The translations under genes and the position numbers were made by a program. 64,000 bases of DNA from Novosphingobium fluoreni (GTDB lineage: Bacteria; Pseudomonadota; Alphaproteobacteria; Sphingomonadales; Sphingomonadaceae), in NCBI RefSeq assembly GCF_014196615.1, contig NZ_JACIDY010000005.1, positions 186,001 through 250,000 of the forward strand. The letters are read 5' to 3'. This document shows, piece by piece, positions 49,055 through 58,118 of the stretch. Each line of letters begins with the position of its first letter. The stretch's first letter is position 1. The notes below the pieces were generated by a model. It did not search any database. It was given only the letters and a program-made list of their open reading frames with translations, and was not told where the DNA came from.

Positions 49055-49080
49055 TGCGCGATCCTTGTTGCGCGTGTCTC

Positions 49081-49797
49081 ATGCCGGTGATGAAGGACAT
49101 CCGCAATATCGTCATCCTCTCCGGCGCCGGGATTTCAGCCGAGAGCGGCATCGACACGTTCCGCTCGGAAGGCGGCTTATGGGAACGGCACCGGGTGGAG
49201 GACGTCGCGACGCCCGAAGCCTTTGCGCGCGATCCCGATCTGGTGCTGCGCTTCTATGACATGCGCCGCGCCGCCATCCAGACCAAGGAGCCCAATGCCG
49301 CGCATCTGGCGCTGGCGCGGCTCGATGCGGAATGGCCGGGCGAATTGCTGATCGTGACCCAGAATGTCGACGATCTTCACGAGCGCGCCGGTGCTGAGCG
49401 GGTGCTGCATATGCATGGGGAGCATCTGCTCGCCTGGTGCACCGCCTGCGATACGCGCTCGCCTTGGACCGGCACTCTGATCGAGCGTCCGCCGTGCCCG
49501 GTGTGTGGCGAGCGGGCGCTGCGGCCGGACGTCGTGTGGTTTGGCGAGATGCCCTATCGGATGGACGAGATTTATGCGGCCCTGCGTGAGGCGGACTTGT
49601 TCGTTTCGATCGGCACGTCCGGCGCGGTCTATCCCGCTGCGGGCTTCGTGCGCAACGCGCGGGAAATGGGCGCGCATACGCTGGAGTTGAATCTGGAGCC
49701 GTCCAAGGGAACCCGCTGGTTCGAGGAAGCGCGCCATGGCCCGGCGACTCAGATCGTGCCGGCCTGGGTGGACGAGGTGCTTTCGGCCGCGTCCTAG
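49081..49797 (+). CDS. cobB: NAD-dependent protein deacylase (sirtuin, CobB-like)
   Basis: A sirtuin of 238 residues. NIVILSGAGISAESGIDTFR is the NAD motif, VTQNVDDLHERAG and VLHMHGEH the catalytic part, and CTACDTRSP/CPVCGERALRP the zinc cysteines. The ATG at 49,081 is used; an alternative, MKDIRN, begins three codons later. Bacterial sirtuins remove acetyl or acyl groups from lysines. The stop overlaps that of the convergent gene. Confidence 0.93.
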   Translation: MPVMKDIRNIVILSGAGISAESGIDTFRSEGGLWERHRVEDVATPEAFARDPDLVLRFYDMRRAAIQTKEPNAAHLALARLDAEWPGELLIVTQNVDDLHERAGAERVLHMHGEHLLAWCTACDTRSPWTGTLIERPPCPVCGERALRPDVVWFGEMPYRMDEIYAALREADLFVSIGTSGAVYPAAGFVRNAREMGAHTLELNLEPSKGTRWFEEARHGPATQIVPAWVDEVLSAAS

Positions 49798-50210
49798 CGC
49801 GACGTGTTCTGCAGAAGGGCGAGCGTCTGGGAATCGCGATCGCCGAACCAGCGATCTATCGTGCCGCCAAAGTCCGCCCCCGCTCCCTCGAATAAAGTGA
49901 GGGACGAGCGCAGCTTCATCGCGTCGATTGTGCCGAAGACACGCTCCGCCGTGGTGGTCTCTAGCGAATTGAGCGCCGACACGCATTCACGCAGTCGTGC
50001 CCCCAGCAGGGGATGCGCAAGATAGGCCCGCGCTTCGTCCAGCGATGCGATGGCATAGTGCTGCGCTATCGCACTGCGTCCCAAGCCCGCGATCTGCGGG
50101 AAAATGAACCACATCCAATGGCTGCGTTTCGCGCCTGCCCGGATTTCCGCCAGGGCATCGGCGTAGGTCTGCGCCTGCGCTGCCACGAAGCGGTGGAGAT
50201 CGTCGGTCAT
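49794..50210 (-). CDS. DUF1810 family protein
   Basis: ATG 50,210 gives 138 residues. MTDDLHRFVAAQAQTYADAL with SHWMWFIFPQIAGLGRSAIA and HPLLGARLRECVSAL is the DUF1810 pattern, calpastatin-like in old databases. Function is unknown. The start overlaps the moeB stop (ATGA), so it is coupled. Confidence 0.85.
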   Translation of the reverse strand: MTDDLHRFVAAQAQTYADALAEIRAGAKRSHWMWFIFPQIAGLGRSAIAQHYAIASLDEARAYLAHPLLGARLRECVSALNSLETTTAERVFGTIDAMKLRSSLTLFEGAGADFGGTIDRWFGDRDSQTLALLQNTSR

Positions 50211-50977
50211 GTCGCACCGCAGCCCTTGCAGCCGGGGTCTTTCGCAATCGCTAGCGGGCGAAGCGAGGGGGTGAGACCATCCAGGAGGTGGATCGTGCCG
50301 AATTGCGGATCGCCGAGCGCGGCATGGCCTTGAAGAAGCACGCGCATGGCCTGCATCGCGCCGAAAGTGCCGGCCATCCCGGCCATCGCGCCCAGCACGC
50401 CATCGGCAGCGCAGGTATCGCAATCCTCGGCATCGAAAGCGTCGCCCACGAAGCAGCGGTAGCACGGCTGATCGGGCAAGTGCCCGGCGAAGTTGGCGAT
50501 CTGACCTTGGAAGCGGCCGATCGCCACACTGGTGAGGGGGATGCCGGCGGCAACGCTGGCATCCGACACGATCAACCGCGTCGCGAAGTTGTCGCAGCCA
50601 TCCAGCACCACGTCCGCGCCGGCCAGCAGAGCGGCGACGTTCTCACGCGTGACGCGATCGACGATGGCGCGCACTTGCAGCGCGGGATCGAAGCGATGGA
50701 CCCATGCGGCTGCGACCTTCGCCTTGGCATGCCCGACATCGGCGGGCGTAAAGATGGTCTGGCGTTGCAGGTTGCTGAGGTCGATCGTGTCGGAATCGAT
50801 CAGAGTAAGCTGTCCGATCCCGGCGGCGGCGAGGTATTGCAGGGCGGGGCTGCCGATCCCGCCGCAGCCGATCAGCACGATGTGGCCTTGCGCCAGCGCC
50901 ACTTGCCCGGTGCCGCCCACTTCGGGCAGCACGATATGGCGCGCGAAGCGTTCGAGGCGGTCGGGCGATAGGCTCAT
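50207..50977 (-). CDS. moeB: Molybdopterin-synthase adenylyltransferase-type (MoeB/ThiF) protein
   Basis: A 256-residue E1-like enzyme: IVLIGCGGIGSPALQYLAAA binds ATP, DLSNLQRQTIFTPADVGHAK and LDGCDNFATRLIVSDASVAA follow, and the zinc cysteines are CYRC and CKGC at the ends. It activates a sulfur-carrier partner (MoaD or ThiS) by adenylation. Which partner is not visible nearby. The ATG at 50,977 overlaps the DUF983 stop. Confidence 0.9.
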   Translation of the reverse strand: MSLSPDRLERFARHIVLPEVGGTGQVALAQGHIVLIGCGGIGSPALQYLAAAGIGQLTLIDSDTIDLSNLQRQTIFTPADVGHAKAKVAAAWVHRFDPALQVRAIVDRVTRENVAALLAGADVVLDGCDNFATRLIVSDASVAAGIPLTSVAIGRFQGQIANFAGHLPDQPCYRCFVGDAFDAEDCDTCAADGVLGAMAGMAGTFGAMQAMRVLLQGHAALGDPQFGTIHLLDGLTPSLRPLAIAKDPGCKGCGAT

Positions 50978-51396
50978 TGCGAAGGACTCTGGGGCGCCAG
51001 CGCTGCGCGTTCCCGGGTGAAGCCGTGGAGACCGTGCCACCATTGCGCCGCGATCACCGCGCCTTTTGCCGGGCCCAACATCGCCAGCATCATCGCCACC
51101 GCCGTCGGCAGCAACAGCGTCAGGATGACCGCGGGGGAAAGATCGAGATCCAGCGTCAACGCGATCATCACCGGGGCTAGCAGGTGCCCGGTCAGCAGCA
51201 TCGCGATGTAGGCGGGGAAATCGTCGGCCCGGTGATGGCTCCAGTCCTGTCCACAATGAGCGCAAAGCTCCTGCGATTTCAGCCACTTGCGAAATAGCGG
51301 CGCCTCGCCGCAGCGTGGGCACCGCCCACGCACGCCGCGTTGGATGGCGCGCCAGAAGGTCGCGGGCAGGGCGGGAGAACACACGGTGGGGATCAT
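50974..51396 (-). CDS. DUF983 family membrane protein
   Basis: A 140-residue protein with a zinc-like pair (RCPRCGEAPLF; ELCAHCGQDW) followed by two hydrophobic helices (FPAYIAMLLTGHLLAPVMIA; TLLLPTAVAMMLAMLGPAKG). DUF983 proteins are membrane proteins of unknown role, often near quinone or heme genes. It overlaps moeB by four bases. Confidence 0.85.
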   Translation of the reverse strand: MIPTVCSPALPATFWRAIQRGVRGRCPRCGEAPLFRKWLKSQELCAHCGQDWSHHRADDFPAYIAMLLTGHLLAPVMIALTLDLDLSPAVILTLLLPTAVAMMLAMLGPAKGAVIAAQWWHGLHGFTRERAALAPQSPSQ

Positions 51397-51441
51397 CCCC
51401 AGCGCCTTATCGCAAGCGCTGCGCCGGGAAAAGCGCGCTGC

Positions 51442-52281
51442 TCAATCCGCCAGTTCGGTCCGGTCGCGCCCCAGGTGCTTGGCGGAGTAGAGCGCCTTGT
51501 CGGCGCGGCGGGCCGTATCGTCGAGATCGTCGAAGCCGCACGTGTCGGCCAGACCACAGGAGAACGTCAGCCCGGCGCCGGGCAGGGGGTGTCGCGCAAT
51601 CGAACTGCGCAGTCGGCCCATCGCCGCGTGGGCCTGATCCAGCGTCGCGCCGGGCAGCAGCACGGCGAACTCCTCGCCGCCCCAACGCGCGCAGATATCG
51701 GTACCGCGCACCGTATCGCGCACGCGCTGCGCAAAGGCGAAGAGCAGCTCATCACCGACATCGTGGCCCAGGTGGTCGTTGATCGCCCGGAAATGATCCA
51801 GGTCGATCAGCGCAAGGACCGCCGGGCGCTCCCCGACCAGCAGGCGCTCGGCCGCGCGCATGAAGCCGCGGCGATTGAGGATCTTGGTCAGCGGATCATG
51901 TTCGGCGACGACGACCATGGCATCCGAACGTTCCTCGGCGTCTCTGGCCGCTTGGCTCACCCCGCGCAGCAGACGTCCGACCAGATCCTCTCCGCCCACC
52001 GGGATGTCCGCCACAGACTCGCCGATTTGGATCGCGCGCAACATTGCCGTTGCCGTTGCCAGGGGGGCCAGCAACGCATGAATCGCCGCCGTGGCAAGAC
52101 CCGCGCCCAGGAGCGCCGCCAGCAACATCATGCCTGCGGTGCGGGGCGGCCATCCCAATGTCGTAAAGCCAAACGCGAGAACAAGGACTGTCGGCAGCAG
52201 TACCGCGAGAAGCGCGATCGTCAGGAGGCGAAGCTCGAATTGACGGGGAAACAGGAACTGTGTGGCCCTGTAGAAACGCAT
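51442..52281 (-). CDS. Diguanylate cyclase with GGDEF domain
   Basis: A 279-residue protein. Two N-terminal membrane helices (LRLLTIALLAVLLPTVLVLA; AGMMLLAALLGAGLATAAIH) and a HAMP-like segment precede a GGDEF domain with DPLTKILNRRGFM, an I-site RGTD and the active GGEEF. It makes cyclic di-GMP and should be product-inhibited at the RxxD site. The sensory input is unknown. Confidence 0.9.
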   Translation of the reverse strand: MRFYRATQFLFPRQFELRLLTIALLAVLLPTVLVLAFGFTTLGWPPRTAGMMLLAALLGAGLATAAIHALLAPLATATAMLRAIQIGESVADIPVGGEDLVGRLLRGVSQAARDAEERSDAMVVVAEHDPLTKILNRRGFMRAAERLLVGERPAVLALIDLDHFRAINDHLGHDVGDELLFAFAQRVRDTVRGTDICARWGGEEFAVLLPGATLDQAHAAMGRLRSSIARHPLPGAGLTFSCGLADTCGFDDLDDTARRADKALYSAKHLGRDRTELAD

Positions 52282-52402
52282 GACCGGTACCGCTCTCCTG
52301 CCCGGCGGTTCCCTTGGCGGGCCCGCTCTACGTGATGATGCCTATTGGGCCTTCATTGATAGAGAACGGTTGTTTCATAAGGAAATTAGTAGCGTACATC
52401 AC

Positions 52403-52440
52403 AAAAAGCAGCGGGGCCGGAAAGCGTGCTTCCCGGCCCC
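52403..52440 (-). terminator. Intrinsic terminator after dnaA
   Basis: On the minus strand an 8-bp GC-rich stem (GGGGCCGG/CCGGCCCC), extended by AAG/CTT around a 4-base loop after one mismatch, is followed by a TTTTT run. It stands about 30 bases beyond the dnaA stop. Confidence 0.75.
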
Positions 52441-52468
52441 GGACTGGCTGTGTTGCGAATGTGGCGGC

Positions 52469-53962
52469 TCAGCTTTCCAGCTGACGCAGCAAGCTGCGCA
52501 CATCGCCGTCCATGTCCGCGTCGCGCGTACGCAGTTCCTCGATCAAGCGCACGGCGTGGATCACGGTGGAGTGATCGCGCCCGCCGAACTTGCGGCCGAT
52601 CTCGGGGTAGGAGCGCGGTGTGAGCACCTTGGCGAGATACATCGCCACCTGCCGCGGCCGTACCACGGCGCGCGCGCGGCGCTTGCTGCTCATCTCCGTC
52701 TTGTCGATGCGATAGAACTGGCAGACCGTGCGCTGGATCTCGTCGATGGTGATCCGGCGGCGGTTGGCCGAAAGGATGTCGGTCAACTGCTCTTCGGCCA
52801 GTTGCAGCGACACCGCCTGACCGGTCAGCTGGGCATAGGCGATCAGCTTGTTGAGGCCGCCCACCAGCTCGCGCACGTTGCGGTTGATGGTGCGGGCCAG
52901 GAATTCGATCACGTCGGCCGGAACCTGGACCGAGGCAAAGCGGGTGAGGCGGCTTTCCAGGATCGAGCGGCGCAGTTCGATGTCGGCAGACTGGATATCG
53001 GCCACCAAGCCCATCGACAAGCGGCTGAGGAGGCGCGGCTCTACCCCGTCGAGCGCCTGGGGCGCACGATCGGCGGCGAAGACCAGGCGCTTGCCTTCGG
53101 CCAGCAGCGCATCAATCGTGTAGAGCAATTCCTCCTGCGCGCTCGCCTTGCCGATGATGAACTGGATATCGTCCACCAGCAGCAGGTCGAACCCGCGCAG
53201 TCGGGACTTGAACTCCATCATCTGATTGTGGCGCAGGGCCTGGACGAACTCGACCATGAAGCGCTCGGCCGAGCAGTAGAAGATTCGCGCGCTGGGATGG
53301 CTGGCCAAGTAGGCGTGGCCGATCGCGTGCAGCAGGTGCGTCTTGCCCTGGCCCGTGGCGGCCTTGAGATAGAGCGGCGAGAACTGCGGCGTCTCCAGCG
53401 CGGCCATGCGCTGCGCGGCGTTGGCGGCCAGCACGTTGCTGGTGCCGGTGACGAAACTGGTGAAGGTCTGCGAGGCGTCGATATTGGCGGCGCCTTGAGT
53501 CAGGGTGGCGAACGCCTCCCCTTCCAGCGCGGCGGCCATCGGGTCGCTTTGGGCCAGCGAATCATTAGCCGGGCGACGGGGGCTGCCGCCACTGCCCAGG
53601 CGCAACTCGGGCAACTGCTTGCGGCCCGGATGCACCAGGATACGCACATGGCGCACATCGGGCCGCGCGATCTTCCAGGCCAGCGAAAGCCGATCCGAGA
53701 AACGGTCCTGCACCCAGCTCGCGGAAAATTCGGTAGGCAGATAGAGATCGAGCGTGCCCGTCTCCTTGCAGTAGTTGCCTGGCTGGATCGGCTTGATCCA
53801 TTGACCGTGGACCTGCTGGCCAAGATCCTTGCGCAGACCCTGGCTGATGTCGGCCCAATCGGCCGCCAGGTTCAACGCCTCGTGATCCTCTTCCATTTCC
53901 ACCCGCACCAATTTCGCTTTCTTGCCCGCAAATTGCGCCGGCTGTTCCGAGAACCCTGTCAA
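52469..53962 (-). CDS. dnaA: Chromosomal replication initiator DnaA
   Basis: The 497-residue DnaA starts at TTG 53,962 with AAGGAGG upstream. Domain I is near ADISQGLRKDLGQQVHGQWI, followed by a Gly/Pro linker, an AAA+ domain (KAATGQGKTHLLHAIGHAYL; LLLVDDIQFIIGKASAQEEL) and domain IV with RKFGGRDHSTVIHA. The protein opens oriC by binding DnaA boxes. Its C-terminal domain can be compared with the phage protein at 13,111 to 13,824. Confidence 0.96.
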   Translation of the reverse strand: MTGFSEQPAQFAGKKAKLVRVEMEEDHEALNLAADWADISQGLRKDLGQQVHGQWIKPIQPGNYCKETGTLDLYLPTEFSASWVQDRFSDRLSLAWKIARPDVRHVRILVHPGRKQLPELRLGSGGSPRRPANDSLAQSDPMAAALEGEAFATLTQGAANIDASQTFTSFVTGTSNVLAANAAQRMAALETPQFSPLYLKAATGQGKTHLLHAIGHAYLASHPSARIFYCSAERFMVEFVQALRHNQMMEFKSRLRGFDLLLVDDIQFIIGKASAQEELLYTIDALLAEGKRLVFAADRAPQALDGVEPRLLSRLSMGLVADIQSADIELRRSILESRLTRFASVQVPADVIEFLARTINRNVRELVGGLNKLIAYAQLTGQAVSLQLAEEQLTDILSANRRRITIDEIQRTVCQFYRIDKTEMSSKRRARAVVRPRQVAMYLAKVLTPRSYPEIGRKFGGRDHSTVIHAVRLIEELRTRDADMDGDVRSLLRQLES

Positions 53963-54322
53963 CCGACCGCCTCCTTGTTCATGAAGCTGCCCTCAGGCCG
54001 CCTTCGTGATCATGCCGGCAGTCTAACACAAAGCTTCGCCCCCGGTGGCAAAACGGTTTTGCCGCCCACGAGTTAGTGCTTTCGATTTCGACCCCGGCAC
54101 GTTTCGATCAACGGCCTGGGGACGTTCTAGGAAGCCTTCGACTGCCAAGGCAAGAGCGCGTCCCCAAATAAAAAAACTATTTGAGATTGACACCGGGCAG
54201 ACTGACGCAAAACCTTAATAGTGAGATTTCTGCTGAGAAATCAGTAACTTTTGCCGTTCGCGATTTCGAATCGCAGCAATTCTGCGCTTTAGTGCAATTG
54301 GCGACACAATGATGACAACGCC
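53963..54322. other. dnaA-rpsT intergenic region
   Basis: About 445 bases separate dnaA from rpsT. They are AT-richer than average and include the dnaA promoter region, but I see no TTATCCACA-type DnaA box cluster, so this is not an obvious oriC. No convincing gene is seen; the short ORFs have no ribosome sites. Confidence 0.5.
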
Positions 54323-54353
54323 AAAGAAATAGGCCGGAGGTTTCCCCCCGGCC
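54323..54353 (-). terminator. Intrinsic terminator after rpsT
   Basis: On the minus strand a stem of nine pairs, GGCCGGGGG with CCTCCGGCC (one G-U), around GAAA is followed by TATTTCTTT. It terminates rpsT. Confidence 0.7.
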
Positions 54354-54407
54354 CATGTTCTACTTCCGTACCGGCCCGGCGTCTTGGCAGACGCCCGACT
54401 CGAACTG

Positions 54408-54668
54408 TCAGAGCGCGGAGACGCGCTTCGACAGACGCGACATCTTGCGCGATGCGGTGTTCTTGTGAAGCACGCCACGCGACACGCCACGCGCCAGTTC
54501 GGGCTGTGCAGCCTTCAGCGCTTCCGCGGCGGCGGTCTTGTCGCCACCGGCGATCGCGGCTTCGACCTTCTTGATGAAGGTGCGGATGCGGCTGACGCGG
54601 TTGGTATTCACTTCAGCGCGGCGCTCATTGCGGCGGATGCGCTTGCGGGCTTGCGGCGTATTGGCCAT
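54408..54668 (-). CDS. rpsT: 30S ribosomal protein S20
   Basis: An 86-residue basic helical protein starting [20 protein letters not shown], with [20 protein letters not shown] and [16 protein letters not shown], the S20 pattern. It binds 16S rRNA early in small subunit assembly. It lies upstream of dnaA on the same strand. Confidence 0.97.
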   Translation of the reverse strand: MANTPQARKRIRRNERRAEVNTNRVSRIRTFIKKVEAAIAGGDKTAAAEALKAAQPELARGVSRGVLHKNTASRKMSRLSKRVSAL

Positions 54669-54802
54669 GTTCGTCCTCGTACCTGGCCTGTCGCGGCCTT
54701 CGCTGATCTGTTGAAACTGATTGGCGAGCGGACTCGCCGGGAAGCGGGGCCCTTACCCGTACCCCCACATATGGTCAAGCCGCGAGTAGTTTTGCCTGCC
54801 CC

Positions 54803-55615
54803 TCATTTCTGGCATTTCGCACACCAGAAGGAGCTGCGCCCACCCTGTACGAACCGTTGCACCGGCGATCCGCAAGCGCAAGGATCACCCTCCCGGCCAT
54901 AGACTTGCCAGGCGCTGGCGAAATAGCCCAGCTCGCCCGACGGCTGCGCGTAATCGCGGATGGTGGACCCGCCCGCCGCGATCGATTCGGTCAGGACTTC
55001 TTGTATGGCAGGCACCAGTCGCTTGAGTGCCGCGAGCGAGACGGCGCCCGCTTCCTTGTCTGGCCGGATGCCGGCGCGGTGCAGCGCCTCGCATACATAG
55101 ATGTTGCCAAGGCCCGCCACGATTCGCTGATCGAGCAGCAATTGCTTGATCGGTGCGATCCGGGCCGCAAAGGCCTGTTGCAGGTGCCGCGGTGTCAGGC
55201 CATTGCCCAGCGGCTCCGGACCGATCGCGGCGAACGGCGGCCAACTGTCCAGCGCGGCGGTGTCCACCAGATCGACCGAGCCGAAGCGGCGGGCATCGTT
55301 GAGCGCCAGCACATGACCCGAGCCGGTTTCCAGGACGAGGTGATCGTGCTTCTCGATCTGCGAAGGCTCGATCCGCCAGCGGCCCGACATGCCCAGATGA
55401 AATATCATGGTGGAGCCGCGATCGATGTGGATTAGGCCATACTTGGCCCTGCGGCCGAGCGTGGTGACGGTGGCCCCGGTCATCGCCTGCACCAGCCCTT
55501 CGGGGAAGGGGCGGCGCAAGTCCTGGCGGTTTAGCGTGAGCCGGGCGATCCGTTCGCCCTCAAGATAGCGCATCAGGCCGCGCACGGTGGTTTCAACTTC
55601 GGGGAGTTCGGGCAT
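54803..55615 (-). CDS. mutM: Formamidopyrimidine-DNA glycosylase
   Basis: ATG 55,615 gives PELPEVETTVRGL directly, with Pro2 and Glu3 as catalytic residues. The 270-residue chain has the helix-two-turn-helix (QQAFAARIAPIKQLLLDQRI) and the C-terminal zinc finger (CACGSPVQRFVQGGRSSFWC, then CAKC). It removes 8-oxoguanine. The longer open frame overlaps ubiE and is rejected. Confidence 0.95.
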   Translation of the reverse strand: MPELPEVETTVRGLMRYLEGERIARLTLNRQDLRRPFPEGLVQAMTGATVTTLGRRAKYGLIHIDRGSTMIFHLGMSGRWRIEPSQIEKHDHLVLETGSGHVLALNDARRFGSVDLVDTAALDSWPPFAAIGPEPLGNGLTPRHLQQAFAARIAPIKQLLLDQRIVAGLGNIYVCEALHRAGIRPDKEAGAVSLAALKRLVPAIQEVLTESIAAGGSTIRDYAQPSGELGYFASAWQVYGREGDPCACGSPVQRFVQGGRSSFWCAKCQK

Positions 55616-55699
55616 CGTGGCGGGTATATAGGGAACGCGGAGCGCAACACATAGACGCAACCCTTTGCGCTCGCCGTGAAACCGCCTAAAGCGCCTCAC

Positions 55700-56431
55700 A
55701 TGAGCGAAACCGTGTCCTTCGGCTACGAAGAGGTCAGCCCCGCCGAGAAAACCGAGCGCGTGGGTTCCGTATTCTCCAACGTCGCACGCAAGTATGACGT
55801 GATGAACGATGCCATGTCGGGTGGCATGCACCGCCTATGGAAGGATCGCTTCGTTCGTCGGGTGAAACCGCGCGAGGGTGAGCAAATTCTCGACATGGCG
55901 GGCGGCACCGGGGACATCGCCTTCCGCATGGCCGCCAAGGGCGCGCGGGTGACCGTCAGCGACATCAACCAGGACATGCTGGACGTGGGCGTGGAGCGCG
56001 CGATGGAGCGGGGCATCGATGGCCTGGTCTGGTCGCGCCAGAACGCCGAGGAGTTGTCGTTCGGAAATCGCTTCTTCGATGCCTACACGATCGCGTTCGG
56101 CATCCGTAACGTGACCCACATCGACAAGGCGCTGGCCGAGGCGCACCGCGTGCTGCGCTTTGGCGGGCGATTCTTCTGCCTGGAATTTTCAACCGTGGAG
56201 TGGCCGGGCTTCAAGGAAGCTTACGACGCCTACTCGCACCACATGGTGCCCCGCCTGGGCCAGATGATCGCGGGTGATGCCGATTCCTATCGCTATCTGG
56301 TGGAATCGATCCGCAAGTTTCCACCCATGCCACAATTCCAGGGCATGATCCGTGACGCCGGCTTCGTACATACCAAGGTCGAGCCGATCATGGGCGGGCT
56401 GGTTGCGATCCACAGCGGGTGGAAAGCTTGA
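55700..56431 (+). CDS. ubiE: Ubiquinone/menaquinone biosynthesis methyltransferase UbiE
   Basis: ATG 55,700 starts a 243-residue class I methyltransferase. SNVARKYDVMNDAMSGGMHR and LDMAGGTGDIAFRMA (AdoMet motif) with FGIRNVTHIDKALAEAHRVL are UbiE signatures. It methylates C-2 of the quinone ring. A short coupled ORF separates it from ubiB. Confidence 0.95.
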   Translation: MSETVSFGYEEVSPAEKTERVGSVFSNVARKYDVMNDAMSGGMHRLWKDRFVRRVKPREGEQILDMAGGTGDIAFRMAAKGARVTVSDINQDMLDVGVERAMERGIDGLVWSRQNAEELSFGNRFFDAYTIAFGIRNVTHIDKALAEAHRVLRFGGRFFCLEFSTVEWPGFKEAYDAYSHHMVPRLGQMIAGDADSYRYLVESIRKFPPMPQFQGMIRDAGFVHTKVEPIMGGLVAIHSGWKA

Positions 56432-56553
56432 CGCCTGCCAAGCGACGTAAGCTGGCCGATGTTCTCCCTCCGCACTGGCTGCGGGGGGCGGGAGAGGGCT
56501 GCCTCACGCTAGACCCGGCAGCGGGCCAGCTGATGTTGCGGGCTGGCCGTTGA
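56428..56553 (+). CDS. Coupled 41-residue ORF between ubiE and ubiB
   Basis: A TTG at 56,428 overlaps the ubiE stop (TTGA), and its TGA overlaps the ubiB TTG in the same way. The frame between is fully open (42 codons): MTPAKRRKLADVLPPHWLRG, then AGEGCLTLDPAAGQLMLRAG. The double overlap is the pattern of translationally coupled genes. No ATG or clear ribosome site is present, so chance cannot be excluded. A small ubiquinone-related factor is only a guess. Confidence 0.4.
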   Translation: MTPAKRRKLADVLPPHWLRGAGEGCLTLDPAAGQLMLRAGR

Positions 56554-58118
56554 CCAGCTCCGTCATTCACCTCGCCCGGCTGCTCAAGTGGGGCCGCGTG
56601 CTGGCGCGGCACGGAGCGTTGCGCATCATTGAGGAAGGGCGCAACACGCCCCCGCCGGTGCGCCGTCTGTGCCGTGTGGCCAGGTTCGGCACCAGTCAGC
56701 CCAAAGTGCCGGACTATGCCCGCGCCTTTCAGGAGATCGGCCCCGCCGCGATCAAGCTGGGGCAGACGCTGGCGACTCGGCCCGATCTTGTGGGCGAGGA
56801 AGCGGTGCGCAACCTGCTGACCTTGCAGGATCAGTTGCCGCCGCTGCCGTTCGATCTCGTCCGCCAGGAAATCGAGAACACGTTCGGCGCGCCGGTGGAG
56901 CGTTTGTTCGCCAGCCTTGATCCGGAACCCATCGGATCGGCCTCGATCGCGCAAGTCTATCGCGCCGTCACTGCCGAGGGTCGCACCGTCGCGGTGAAAG
57001 TGCTTCGTCCCGGCGTGCGGGAGCGATTCGCGCGCGATATCGAAACGTACGAGTGGGCCGCCGCGCATCTTGAAGCGCTGGGCGGCGAAGCGTCTCGCTT
57101 GCGCCCGCGCGCTGTCATCGCCAACCTCAAGCGATGGACCTTGCGTGAACTGGACTTGCGGCGTGAGGCGGCCTCCGCGTCCGAACTCGCCAAAGCGATG
57201 AAGGGATACGAGGGTTACCGCGTTCCTGATATCGATTGGGATCGCACCAACGGCAAAGTGATGACGGTCGAATGGATCGACGGCATCAAGGTCAGCAATC
57301 ACCAAGCGTTGAGCGAAGCGGGCATCGATCGGCCGGTGCTGGCCCGCAGGCTGGTGTTGGCCTTTCTGACTCAGGCGATAAACGCAGGCTATTTTCATGC
57401 CGACATGCATCAGGGCAACCTGTTCGTGCAGCCAAGCGTGACCGATCCCGCCGGGACGATCGTGGCGATCGATTTTGGCATCATGGGCCGGATCGACCGG
57501 CAGGCGCGGCAATGGCTGGCGGAAATCCTCTATGGCCTGACAACGGGCAATTATCGCCGCGTCGCCGAAATCCACTTCGAGGCGCAGTACGTGCCGAGCT
57601 ATCACTCGGTGGAGGAATTCGCCACCGCGCTGCGGGCCGTGGGTGAGCCGATGCGGGGCAAGCCTGTCAGCGAGCTTTCCGTTGGCCAGATGCTGGACGG
57701 TCTGTTCGCCATCACGCGCGATTTCGACATGCAGACCCAGCCGCATCTGCTGCTGCTGCAAAAGACGATGGTGATGGTCGAAGGCCTTGCCACATCGCTC
57801 GATCCCTCGATCAATATGTGGGACGTGGCTGCACCATTCGTGCGCAACTGGATCCGCGACGAGCTGGGGCCTGAAGCGTACATCGCCGATCGCCTTCGCG
57901 AAGATCTCGATACGCTGATGCGCTTGCCCGCATTGGTGCGCCGGATCGAGGAAAAGTACCCACCAAAGGGTGGCGCGCCCGAACAGGCGCCGCTGCCGCC
58001 GGTCGAGCTGCTGTGGTCTCGTAAACGCCATACTAACCATTGGCTGGGATATGCTGGCGCCGCCGTGGGCGGAGGTCTGGCTGTATGGGTGCTGTCACTA
58101 TCGGGACTGCTGAGCTAG
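56550..58118 (+). CDS. ubiB: Ubiquinone biosynthesis protein UbiB
   Basis: A 522-residue atypical kinase-like protein: AAIKLGQTLATRPDLVGEEA contains the KxGQ motif, GSASIAQVYRAV and TVAVKVLRPGVRE follow, and YFHADMHQGNLFVQ with IDFGIMG is the ADCK signature. A membrane segment ends the chain (GYAGAAVGGGLAVWVLSLSG). UbiB acts in extracting hydrophobic quinone precursors. Start is TTG 56,550. Confidence 0.92.
   Translation: MTSSVIHLARLLKWGRVLARHGALRIIEEGRNTPPPVRRLCRVARFGTSQPKVPDYARAFQEIGPAAIKLGQTLATRPDLVGEEAVRNLLTLQDQLPPLPFDLVRQEIENTFGAPVERLFASLDPEPIGSASIAQVYRAVTAEGRTVAVKVLRPGVRERFARDIETYEWAAAHLEALGGEASRLRPRAVIANLKRWTLRELDLRREAASASELAKAMKGYEGYRVPDIDWDRTNGKVMTVEWIDGIKVSNHQALSEAGIDRPVLARRLVLAFLTQAINAGYFHADMHQGNLFVQPSVTDPAGTIVAIDFGIMGRIDRQARQWLAEILYGLTTGNYRRVAEIHFEAQYVPSYHSVEEFATALRAVGEPMRGKPVSELSVGQMLDGLFAITRDFDMQTQPHLLLLQKTMVMVEGLATSLDPSINMWDVAAPFVRNWIRDELGPEAYIADRLREDLDTLMRLPALVRRIEEKYPPKGGAPEQAPLPPVELLWSRKRHTNHWLGYAGAAVGGGLAVWVLSLSGLLS

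Noticed and set aside
53963..54407. Possible oriC next to dnaA
   Set aside because: No cluster of TTATCCACA-like boxes was found by eye; alphaproteobacterial origins often lie elsewhere, so none is claimed.
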